From assembly GCA_031272035.1 (NCBI GenBank), contig JAISUO010000038.1:1-61846 (forward strand): DNA of 61,846 nucleotides, written 5' to 3'. This stretch comes from Synergistaceae bacterium (lineage in GTDB: Bacteria; Synergistota; Synergistia; Synergistales; Aminobacteriaceae). Below the pieces are notes generated by a model. The model made no database searches, was not told the DNA's origin, and saw only the letters and a program-made list of their open reading frames with translations. Positions 35,111-43,100 of this stretch are shown one piece after another (the stretch's first letter is position 1; the number at the start of each line of letters is the position of its first letter). The position numbers and the translations under genes are program-made.

Positions 35111-36520
35111 TCATTTCATTTTTAAAGAGACGAAAAAGGTGCGCCCCTCCCGCTCCACCAGGAGAACGACGGATTTACCCTCTCCCGGGGTTCCTTCGGG
35201 ATAATCGCTTTCTATTTTTTTGCCGTTGACCTCCAGGATCAGGTCCCCTTCCCGCAGCCCCGCGGACTGGGCGGGAGAACCCTCTTCCACCTCCGTGACC
35301 ACCAGGCCCTTTTCCCGCTCTGTTCCGTAGCGGCGGCGCAGGTCGGAGGTCAGCTTCGACAGGGTCAGTCCGGCCTTTTTGAAGACGTCAGAGGACGAAC
35401 GTTTGCCGGAAGACGAGGCGACTCCCCCCTCCGACTCGGGAATTTCGTCGAGCTTTGCCGTTATGAGCGTTGTTTTGCCTCCCCGAAGGACCTTCAGCTT
35501 CAGCTCGGAGCCCGGGGTCTGAGACCGCACCAGGCTGACGAAACCCTGCACGTCGGTCACGGGTTTGCCCTGAGCCTCCACAATGACGTCGCCCCGAAGC
35601 AGCCCCGCCCTCGAAGCGGCGGAGTTCTCGAAAACGTCCCCCACGATGACGCCCTTTTCCGCCTCCACTCCATAGGCCTCGGCGAACTCCTCCGTCAGGT
35701 TCTGCACGGCAATTCCCAGCCAGCCCCTCTTGACCTTGCCGTAGGTCACCAGGTCGTCCATGATCTGCTTCGCCATGTTGACGGGAATCGCGAACCCCAG
35801 CCCCTGGGCGTAAGGAACGATGGCCGTGTTGATTCCGATGACCTCGCCGTCCATGTTCAGCAGGGGGCCGCCGCTGTTTCCCGGATTAATGGCCGCGTCC
35901 GTCTGCAGAAAACCGTCGAAGTTCACCTCTCGGGTGTGGAGGCTGCGGTTTTTTGCGGAAATCACCCCCACCGTCACGGTGTGCTCCAGGCCAAAGGGAT
36001 TTCCGATGGCCACCACCCACTCGCCCACCTCGACGGCGTCCGAATCTCCCAGGGTCAGCACCGGCAAATCCACGTCCGGATGAATGGAAATCACCGCCAG
36101 GTCGAAGGTGGGATCCCGACCCAGCACCGTGGCCACGTAGACCTTTCCGTCCGCCAGCGTCACCGTAATTTTATCCGCGCCTTCCACCACGTGGTTGTTG
36201 GTGACGATCTGACCTTCTTTGGAGACGATGAAGCCCGACCCTCTGCCCTTCATGGGGACAGATCGGGAAAAACGCTTAAAATCATCACCGAAAAATTCTT
36301 TGAAGAAAGGGGCGTCCCGAAAGGGCGAAGGCAGAGAAGAGGATTTGGAAACCGTTTCCACATCGATATTGACAACCGCCGGAGAGTCGTTTTTCACAAT
36401 TTCGACGACCGGATTGTCCGATCGAACGCTTCGAGAAGCGGCGAAAGAGGCCCGCTCCGTCACGAAGAAACACAGGATCAGCACCAGCGCCGTTCCGATT
36501 CCTTTTTTCAAAATTTTCAT
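35111..36520 (-). CDS. HtrA/DegP-type periplasmic serine protease
   Basis: 469 residues with a signal peptide (KKGIGTALVLILCFFVTERASFAA). A trypsin-like domain carries the catalytic triad: His in IVTNNHVVEGAD, Asp in DPTFDLAVI, Ser in INPGNSGGPLLN. Two PDZ domains follow (about 265-360 with KRGWLGIAVQNL, and about 370-465 with EKGLVVTEVEEGSPAQSAGL). This is the DegP/DegQ layout used for periplasmic protein quality control. A good ribosome site (AGGGAGGTG) precedes the ATG. It lies downstream of the lgt-like gene and upstream of rpsD, and it is the only protease of this kind in the window. Confidence 0.95.
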   Translation of the reverse strand: MKILKKGIGTALVLILCFFVTERASFAASRSVRSDNPVVEIVKNDSPAVVNIDVETVSKSSSLPSPFRDAPFFKEFFGDDFKRFSRSVPMKGRGSGFIVSKEGQIVTNNHVVEGADKITVTLADGKVYVATVLGRDPTFDLAVISIHPDVDLPVLTLGDSDAVEVGEWVVAIGNPFGLEHTVTVGVISAKNRSLHTREVNFDGFLQTDAAINPGNSGGPLLNMDGEVIGINTAIVPYAQGLGFAIPVNMAKQIMDDLVTYGKVKRGWLGIAVQNLTEEFAEAYGVEAEKGVIVGDVFENSAASRAGLLRGDVIVEAQGKPVTDVQGFVSLVRSQTPGSELKLKVLRGGKTTLITAKLDEIPESEGGVASSSGKRSSSDVFKKAGLTLSKLTSDLRRRYGTEREKGLVVTEVEEGSPAQSAGLREGDLILEVNGKKIESDYPEGTPGEGKSVVLLVEREGRTFFVSLKMK

Positions 36521-36595
36521 ATATCACACCTCCCTGACAAAAAAACTTTACGATTTTACGACATCGAGGTTCAGCAGGAGCGCGTTTTTCTTTTC

Positions 36596-36625
36596 ATTCT
36601 TTCATTGCTTATTCTTTCATTGCTT
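36596..36625. repeat. Exact 15-bp tandem repeat over the lgt-like stop codon
   Basis: ATTCTTTCATTGCTT at 36596-36610 and 36611-36625. On the minus strand it duplicates the end of the gene (AMKE, stop, AMKE, stop). Confidence 0.9.
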
Positions 36626-37361
36626 TCATTAGCCAGACGGCTTCGAGGGGCATCGTCGCCAGCAAGATCCAATGGGAAAGCACGAGTCCCTCCGACCCGC
36701 TTTCCGTCCTCAGGGGGTCCACCGAAAGCCGCATCAGCGAATAAAGAAGAAGCCCCGCCGGCGCCACAGGAGACCGACTCGGGGCGATTTTCCGCCGAAA
36801 GGCTTTCCGTTCCAGCCACAGAAGCCCCATCAGAATGGCGAAGGAGAAAAAAGAATAGTAGAGCTGAGTTGCGTGACGCAGGACGTGGGCTGAGTCATAG
36901 GGAAAATGGACCGCAAAGGGCAGAGAGCTTACTTTGCCCACGCAGCATCCGGCGAAAAAACATCCCCAACGCCCCACCGCCATCGTGGAAATCGCCGGAA
37001 GGGAGACCACCGAACACAGCCGTCCCATGGAAATTTTCGGGTTGTTCCGGCACAGAAGCAACGCCGTGAGAAAAGCGCCGCAAAAAGCGCCCACCTCCGA
37101 CAGCCCCCCCCGGTCCATGTCGAGGAACAGAGACGGCGTCTTCCAATAGGCGGAAAAGTTCCAGATATATTCAAAAGCCCGCGCTCCGAAGAGCATACCG
37201 AGAAACGCCCAGCCAATCACGCGTCTCCCCTCGTCCTCGTCCACGCCATAGAGCCTGAAACGACGGACGCTCCACATCATCGCAAGGGACAGAGCGATAA
37301 ACCAGATCACGTAATACGTTTGAATCTGAATACTCCCCGCGCTGAAAAGAACCGGATACAT
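36609..37361 (-). CDS. Lgt-like membrane protein (prolipoprotein diacylglyceryl transferase family, divergent)
   Basis: About 250 residues. ATG 37361 is chosen because AGGAGG lies 5 nt upstream. Six to seven membrane helices. The layout fits Lgt: an N-terminal strand (VLFSAGSIQIQTYYV), the loop RGGLSEVGAFCGA, then the signature region. Lgt normally has GRxGNFxNGE there; this protein has GRWGCFFAGCCVG, with the Arg kept but the Asn and Glu replaced and three Cys added. The C-terminal segment LLLYSLMRLSVDPLRTE replaces the usual RFxxEFxRxP. It may be a lipoprotein transferase with altered residues or a related enzyme with another substrate. The start overlaps the khpB end. Confidence 0.7.
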   Translation of the reverse strand: MYPVLFSAGSIQIQTYYVIWFIALSLAMMWSVRRFRLYGVDEDEGRRVIGWAFLGMLFGARAFEYIWNFSAYWKTPSLFLDMDRGGLSEVGAFCGAFLTALLLCRNNPKISMGRLCSVVSLPAISTMAVGRWGCFFAGCCVGKVSSLPFAVHFPYDSAHVLRHATQLYYSFFSFAILMGLLWLERKAFRRKIAPSRSPVAPAGLLLYSLMRLSVDPLRTESGSEGLVLSHWILLATMPLEAVWLMKAMKE

Positions 37362-37363
37362 GG

Positions 37364-38071
37364 TCACCTCCTGTAATGCGTTCTGCGAAGACCGCTTTTC
37401 CCGGCGGGACGGGTGCTTTCTCTGCGCTCGGCGGCGCCCAGTTTCGGAATGACGACCACCTTCCGCTCCGGAGACTCTCCGACGGACTGAGTTTCCACGT
37501 CGTCACGATCCTTGAGAGTCGTGTGAATGACCCATCGTTCCCAGCTCAGCATCGGTTCGAGACGAAGCGGCGCTCCCCGCTGGACAACTCTGCGGGCCGT
37601 CGCCTCGGCCAGGCGTTCCAGGCTCTTTCTGCGACGGTCCCGATATCCTCCGGAATCAAGGCGGACTCTCGGCTCCTCCCCGGGGGAACGGAGAGCAAGA
37701 TTGAGCAAATATTCCATAGCTTTCAGGCCATCCCCGTGACGTCCCACGAGAATGTCCGCGTCCTGTCCTTCTATTCCGATCATGTTTTCTTCTTCGCAGA
37801 ACTCCGGTTCAGCGCACAGCTCCATATGGGCCAGAAGATCGGAAAGAAACGCGCTGCTTTTCAGCAACAGCAAAGATTTTACAGGTTCGATCCGTACCTT
37901 CAGCTTCCTGCCGAAGAGACCGAAAAAAGTTTTTTCTTCGCCGACGACCTCCGCCCTCAGACTTCCTGCCGGCACGTTCCAGCGCCTCGACGCCTCTTCC
38001 AGCGCCTCTTCGAGAGAGGGGGCCTCGATGATGAGATGCGTATCCTGCTCCACGATACTACCTTCTTTCAT
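37364..38071 (-). CDS. khpB: RNA-binding protein KhpB (Jag/EloR)
   Basis: 235 residues. Jag_N domain at 10-60 (HLIIEAPSLEEALEEASRRWNVPAGSLRAEVVGEEKTFFGLFGRKLKVRI is one continuous stretch in the protein), a KH domain around 90-140 (ILVGRHGDGLKAMEYLLN with GxxGxxL), and a C-terminal R3H domain (RLEPMLSWERWVIHTTLKD). KhpB with KhpA binds RNA and affects cell elongation in Gram-positive bacteria. The order rpmH-rnpA-yidD-yidC-khpB is a conserved chromosomal block. The stop codon overlaps the beginning of the lgt-like gene region (AGGAGGTGACCATG). Confidence 0.93.
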   Translation of the reverse strand: MKEGSIVEQDTHLIIEAPSLEEALEEASRRWNVPAGSLRAEVVGEEKTFFGLFGRKLKVRIEPVKSLLLLKSSAFLSDLLAHMELCAEPEFCEEENMIGIEGQDADILVGRHGDGLKAMEYLLNLALRSPGEEPRVRLDSGGYRDRRRKSLERLAEATARRVVQRGAPLRLEPMLSWERWVIHTTLKDRDDVETQSVGESPERKVVVIPKLGAAERRESTRPAGKSGLRRTHYRR

Positions 38072-38090
38072 AACCTTCTCTCAGAATCCT

Positions 38091-38114
38091 CTCCCGGAGT
38101 CACCTCCCGGAGTC
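38091..38114. repeat. Tandem 11-bp repeat between khpB and yidC
   Basis: CTCCCGGAGTC at 38091-38101 and 38104-38114, period 13, in the 120-bp gap between yidC and khpB. Confidence 0.8.
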
Positions 38115-38191
38115 TCTCCTCATATCCACTCCTCTGCAAAATCCACTGCCTCGCCAGGTCACTCCGCGCTCCAGCCCCGAACAGGAAGACC

Positions 38192-39007
38192 TCACTCGTC
38201 CTTATGAGCGGGTTTTTCCTGCAGCAGAACGGGTTTTTCCTGCATCTCCAGGCTGGTCCGCCGCATGACGAAAAGCTGATGCACCACGCCCATGAGAGAA
38301 GAAACTCCCCAGTAGAGCAGCACGCCGCCCGGCAGAGAGAGGCAGATCCACGTCAGGAAAATGGGCATGAACCAGTTCATCATGGCCATCTGAGGGTTGC
38401 CCGAAGCGGAAAGATGCTGCTGGTACCAGGTCAGAAAAGCGATGGTCAGAAGCAGAACCGTATTGGGCAGCCAGACTCCCAGATTGGTCAGCAGCAACGA
38501 GGGATTGCTCATGGCCGAGAGAACCACCATGACCACCCCCAGCGCCTCCTTCGCCACGGGCTCTCCCGCTTCGTTCACCAGACGAATGGCGTCGGCGACC
38601 GTCGAAAGCGCCGAACCGTCCAGGTGAATCCACAGAAAACTGGCTCCGGCGAAGCCGTGCCGGGTCAGTGCGCCATAGAGCAAAATAAAAATAGGAAGCT
38701 GGATCAGCAGGGGCAGACACCCCGCCGCCGGATTGACCTTGTTCTCCCGATACAGCGCCATGACTTCCCTGTTCAGAGTTTCCTTGTCGTCCGCGTATTT
38801 GTCCTGAAGCACTTTCAGCCGCGGCTGCAGCTTCTGCATCCTCTGCATGCTGACCATCTGTTTTTGCGTCAGAGGATGCATCGCAAACCTGACCAAAAGC
38901 GTCAGCAAAATAATCGACCAGCCCCACGAGTTTGTCACCGCGTACAAACTCTGCAGGAGCCACATCATAAAATCTCCGGCCCGCGTCCACAGATATCCCA
39001 AATCCAA
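38192..39007 (-). CDS. yidC: Membrane protein insertase YidC, short form
   Basis: 271 residues from TTG 39007 (AGGA 7 nt upstream). YidC inserts proteins into the inner membrane with or without SecYEG. It has the five-helix Oxa1 core: GWSIILLTLLVRFAMHPLTQKQM with the conserved cytoplasm-facing Arg, VNPAAGCLPLLIQLPIFILLYGAL, and NWFMPIFLTWICLSLPGGVLLYW. The large periplasmic P1 domain of proteobacterial YidC is absent, and there is no lipoprotein Cys of the Bacillus type. The C-terminal tail has a curious near-repeat, EKPVLLQEKPAHK. Confidence 0.95.
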   Translation of the reverse strand: MDLGYLWTRAGDFMMWLLQSLYAVTNSWGWSIILLTLLVRFAMHPLTQKQMVSMQRMQKLQPRLKVLQDKYADDKETLNREVMALYRENKVNPAAGCLPLLIQLPIFILLYGALTRHGFAGASFLWIHLDGSALSTVADAIRLVNEAGEPVAKEALGVVMVVLSAMSNPSLLLTNLGVWLPNTVLLLTIAFLTWYQQHLSASGNPQMAMMNWFMPIFLTWICLSLPGGVLLYWGVSSLMGVVHQLFVMRRTSLEMQEKPVLLQEKPAHKDE

Positions 39008-39059
39008 GTCACCGTCCTACAGAATTGTCCTCAAATATTGATCGTTCGCAAAATTCGCC

Positions 39060-39296
39060 TCACTGCGGGGAACATCGCCGGGGAGGTGGATCGTAGCCCC
39101 CTTCATGCCAGGGACCGCACTTCAGGAGACGTTTCACCGTCAACCCGAGGCCTCTGAAAAAACCCCATTCCGTTATAACCTGCGCCGCGTATTCCGAGCA
39201 GCTGGGATAAAAACGACAGTGACGCCCCAGCAGCGGAGAAAGGCATTTTTGATAAACACGTATCAGCCCCACCGCCAGGCGCACGACAACGTTCAT
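39060..39296 (-). CDS. yidD: Membrane protein insertion efficiency factor YidD
   Basis: 78 residues. It has the family's conserved RVYQKCLSPLLGRHCRFYPSCSEYA core with three Cys, and the GPWHEGGYDP tail. YidD is a small amphipathic membrane-associated protein that improves YidC-dependent insertion. The start overlaps the rnpA stop (ATGA), and yidC follows 52 nt later. Confidence 0.96.
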   Translation of the reverse strand: MNVVVRLAVGLIRVYQKCLSPLLGRHCRFYPSCSEYAAQVITEWGFFRGLGLTVKRLLKCGPWHEGGYDPPPRRCSPQ

Positions 39297-39700
39297 TTTT
39301 CATTTCCCGACGTTCTGCCGACGCGGTTCCAGTCCGCTCCGGGCCAGTCCGTCACAAAAAGCCCGTTCCTGCCCAGCAGTTTCGCCATGTCGCGGTAAAT
39401 CTCCACCGCTCCCGCCCCCAGCGCCCTGTCCCTGAGAGAGAGAACGAGATCGACGTCCGGAACGACCCAGGGGCGAAGCCTGCGAAACGCCTCCCGGAGA
39501 ATCCTTCGTCCCCTGTTGCGCACGTGAGCCCTGCCCTGGCGTTTTCCCACGGCATAGCCCGCCCGGGCGCACAGTCGCGACGGAGCCCCCGAGCCTCTCA
39601 AAAACAACAACCGCACCAGTTCTCCCTGTATCCGAAGACCGGTGCGGAAAATGAGATCAAACTCCCATCCTTTTTTGATCGTCAGGCCGTTGTCAGGCAC
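39293..39700 (-). CDS. rnpA: Ribonuclease P protein component
   Basis: 135 residues from GTG 39700, so the start lies inside rpmH by 19 nt. AAGGG sits 7 nt upstream. It is the protein cofactor that helps the RNase P RNA bind pre-tRNA leaders. The basic RNR motif is [21 protein letters not shown]. The F-rich N-terminal substrate site is [13 protein letters not shown]. The protein is a little longer than usual, with an extended C-terminus ([20 protein letters not shown]). The RNA subunit gene is not in the window. Confidence 0.95.
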   Translation of the reverse strand: MPDNGLTIKKGWEFDLIFRTGLRIQGELVRLLFLRGSGAPSRLCARAGYAVGKRQGRAHVRNRGRRILREAFRRLRPWVVPDVDLVLSLRDRALGAGAVEIYRDMAKLLGRNGLFVTDWPGADWNRVGRTSGNEK

Positions 39701-39822
39701 TTACGACCCTTGCGCCTTCTGTTGCGCAAAACGGCACGGCCCGTCGGAGAAGAGGAACGCGCGAGAAAACCGATTTTTCTCTTGCGCGGTTTGCGGTGGG
39801 GTTGATAGGTACCTTTTTTCAC
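39682..39822 (-). CDS. rpmH: 50S ribosomal protein L34
   Basis: 46 residues from GTG 39822, with GGGAGG about 10 nt upstream. The sequence [18 protein letters not shown], then [22 protein letters not shown], is the L34 family pattern with a slightly divergent middle (most have GFRARMSTPAGR). It begins the rpmH-rnpA-yidD-yidC-khpB cluster that is usually near oriC, although no dnaA is seen here. Confidence 0.96.
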   Translation of the reverse strand: MKKGTYQPHRKPRKRKIGFLARSSSPTGRAVLRNRRRKGRKCLTTA

Positions 39823-40180
39823 GAAACATACGCCTCCCTGATCCAAAAATACAAGCATCCAGACAGCCACGGCAGTATAACACATTCGAGGCCTCAGAGA
39901 CAATAGCTCCCGCGAGAATTGCGAGAATCTCCCCATCGAGCCTCATCGAGCGGACCGGATCGACAGGAACAACGCCGGAGGGCAGCCGCGCAGCAAAATG
40001 CGTGTAAAAATTTCGGGACACACAAAATCCATAAAATAAACACATAAAACTCATAAAATGAAAACTCTTGTAGATATAATAGTCTTATCGATCCGCTTAT
40101 TAATCTGTGTATGGATACGTATAAAATGAAAAGATCGACAAGGCTTTTTTTGATCATAATTTTAAGGACGGTCAAACGCA
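39823..40180. other. 358-bp divergent spacer between rpmH and the efflux operon
   Basis: No gene seen. It holds the rpmH promoter at its left end. The right half (39990-40150) is AT-rich, with ATAAAA-type direct repeats (CATAAAAT, CATAAAAC, TATAAAAT) and a TATAAT at 40075-40080 that may be the -10 for the pump operon. I looked for DnaA boxes because rpmH is often near oriC and found no cluster. Confidence 0.6.
39874..39903 (-). promoter_or_regulatory. rpmH promoter
   Basis: TTGTCT (39903-39898), 18-nt spacer, TATACT (39879-39874) on the minus strand, about 52 nt before the rpmH start. Confidence 0.6.
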
Positions 40181-43100
40181 ATGAAAATTATCGACACTTC
40201 GCTGAAGCGCCCTGTAACGGTTCTGATCCTGACGATCGCTGTTCTCATCGTCGGTTTTTATTCCTACGCGAATATGGGCGTCGAACGAATGCCGAACATC
40301 GACTTCCCCATCGTCGTCGTGCGGACGACAATGGAAGGCGCGGCTCCGGCCATCATGGACAACGACGTGACGGACGTGCTGGAAGCCCGCATCAACACCA
40401 TCGAAGGCATAAAAAACATCTCCTCCAGCAGCTACGAAGGACGTTCCGTGATCGTCATCGAATTTGACCTGGACAGGAACATCGACTTCGCGGCGGCCGA
40501 CGTTCGGGGCAAGGTCAGCATGGCCAGAGGGCGGCTTCCCGACGACTGCGAAGAACCCCAGATCGATAAATACGACCCCTCCGACAGACCGATCATCAAC
40601 ATCGCCGTGGAGTCCGACGGGCGGACGGACATGCGGTCCGTGGCGCGCTACGTGGACAACGTGGTTTCCGAACGCCTTCAGACCGTCACGGGCGTCGGCA
40701 GCGTGCAGCTGGCCGGGTTCCGGGACCGGGAAATAAGAGTCTGGCTCAACACCGACAGCATGGAAGCCTACGGCGTTACGACGAAGGACATTAAAACCGC
40801 CATTTACAACCGGCACGTGGAGCTTCCCGCGGGACGAATAGAAACCGGAACCCGGGAGTACGGCATCCGGCTCAACGGTGAATACCGCTCCGTCTCCGAG
40901 CTGGCCTCCGTGCCCGTCACCTTCCGAAACGGGGCGATCATACGCCTCAACGACCTGGCCCGCATCGAGGACGATTTCGAGGACAGGCGCAGCCAGTCCC
41001 TGTACGAAAACAAACCCACCATCATGGTGCAGGTGCGGAAACAGAAGGGCGCCAACGAGGTCGCGCTCTCCCGGGGCGTGCGTCAGCGTCTTGAGGAACT
41101 CAACAAAATCGCCCCCCGGGGAACGAAACTCGTGATCGTCTCCGACACATCCCGCTTTATCCTCCGCTCCATGAACGGCGTCCGCGGCGACATCATCCTG
41201 GCGATCTGCCTCACCTCCATCATCATGTTCGTGTTTCTGCGCACCCTTCGGGCGACGATCATCGCGGTCATCACCATTCCGGTCTGCCTCCTGGGAAGCA
41301 TCGCGGTGCTTTACTGGATGGGGATCACCATCAACAACATCTCCATGATGGGCCTGTCGCTGGCGGTGGGCATGGTCGTCGACGCCACCAGCGTCGTCAT
41401 GGAAAACATATCGCGCCACAAGGCCATGGGCAAAACCACCATGCGCGCGGCCAGAGAGGGCGCGGGAGAGGTGGGGTTCGCCGTCATCGCCGGAGCCGCC
41501 ACCACTCTGGCGGTTTTCCTCCCCATCGCCTTCATGGGCGGCATGATGGGCAAAATATTCAACGCCTTCGGCATCACGGTGGCCATGACCATCAGCATCT
41601 CCCTTCTGCTTTCCCTCACCCTCACGCCTTTCCTGTGCTCGCGGATTCTGAGCAGGGAGCGTCAGGGACTCCTGCAGAGGATTCTGGAGGCGCCGTTCAT
41701 CCTTCTGGAGCGAGGGTACAAAATCGCGCTGGCGTCGGCGATTCGCCACCGATACACCACCGTCCTCATCGCCCTTGCCGTGTTCATGGGGGGGCTCTTT
41801 CTGGCGACGAAGCTGGGCTCTGAATTTCAGCCCACCGAGGACCAGGGATTTCTGCGCCTCAACATGGAGCTTCCCGCCGAAACCGCCCTTGAGGTCACGG
41901 AGCGCGTCATGGGCGAGATGATCAAAGTCATCGAGGAGGAGCCCAGCGTCGCGTACACCTACGGCGTGGCCGGCAGCGGACAGGGAGAGGAAGTCTACAA
42001 GGGCACGCTCACGATAGAACTCATCCCCAGAGATCAGCGCCCGCCCTCCAGCGTCATCATGTCCACCCTGCGCCGAAAACTCGCCGCGTTCCGGGACGTG
42101 GACATCAAAATGGGCAACTGGGGCGGTTCCGACCTCACGCTGGTGGTTCGGGGACCCACCAGCGAGGCCCTCGCCGAAATCGGCGACCGGATCAAGGCCG
42201 ACCTCGCCAAAAATCCCCGGGGCCTCGTGGACATCATGACCGACCTGCAGATGAACAAGCCGCGCATCAACCTGGAGCTGAACCGGGCTCTGGCCGACGA
42301 CCTGGGCGTGAACATCCGGGACCTCTCCGACGAGCTGGACGCCTGGTTCGGGGGAGACGACAGCGGCTCGACCTTCAGCGAGGGGGGCTACCGGTACAAC
42401 ATTAAAATTCGGGCTGAAAACAACCTCCGCGACGACCCGAACCGGGTGTTCAACACCCTCGTGAGGACGGAGGGAGGAAAGGTCATCCGGGCCGAGGGGC
42501 TCGTGACCAGCAGCATCGGCGTTTCTCCCAACGTCATCAAGCGATACAACAGGCAGCGTTCGATTCAGATCAGCGCCAACGTGGAGGGAATCTCTCCCGG
42601 CGAGGGCATAACGATCATGGAGGACGAGTTCCGCAAATTCGCCCCTCAGGACGGGACCTACGACATGGTTCCCACCGGAGACTCCGAGCGGATGAAGGAC
42701 ACGTTTTCCGCCATGACCATCGCCCTCGTGTTCGCCATTCTGCTGGTTTACATCGTGATGGCCATCCAGTTCGAGTCGTTTCTGCATCCCTTCACGGTCA
42801 TGTTCTCCCTGCCCCTGATGACGGCGGGCTCCTTCGGCCTGATGTACCTCTTCCGGCTTCGCATCAGCGTCATGAGTTTCATGGGGATCATCCTGCTCGT
42901 GGGAGTGGTGGTCAACAACGCGATTCTGCTGGTGGACTTCATCAATCAGCTTCGGGCCGGCGGAATGAAGAAGCTGGACGCGGTGCTCGCCAGCGGGCCT
43001 CTGCGTCTGCGGGCGATACTGATGACCACGGTATCCACCATCGTGGGGAACCTGCCGGTGGCCCTCGCCCTCAGCGAAGGCGGCGAAATGCGCCAGCCCA

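Noticed and set aside
39823-40180. Possible oriC beside rpmH
   Set aside because: AT-rich, but no cluster of DnaA boxes and no dnaA gene.
40172-42787. 871-codon open frame antisense to the RND pump
   Set aside because: Composition is His/Gly/Asp-rich with no domain; the sense strand is an unmistakable pump. Long mirror frames are expected in GC-rich genes.
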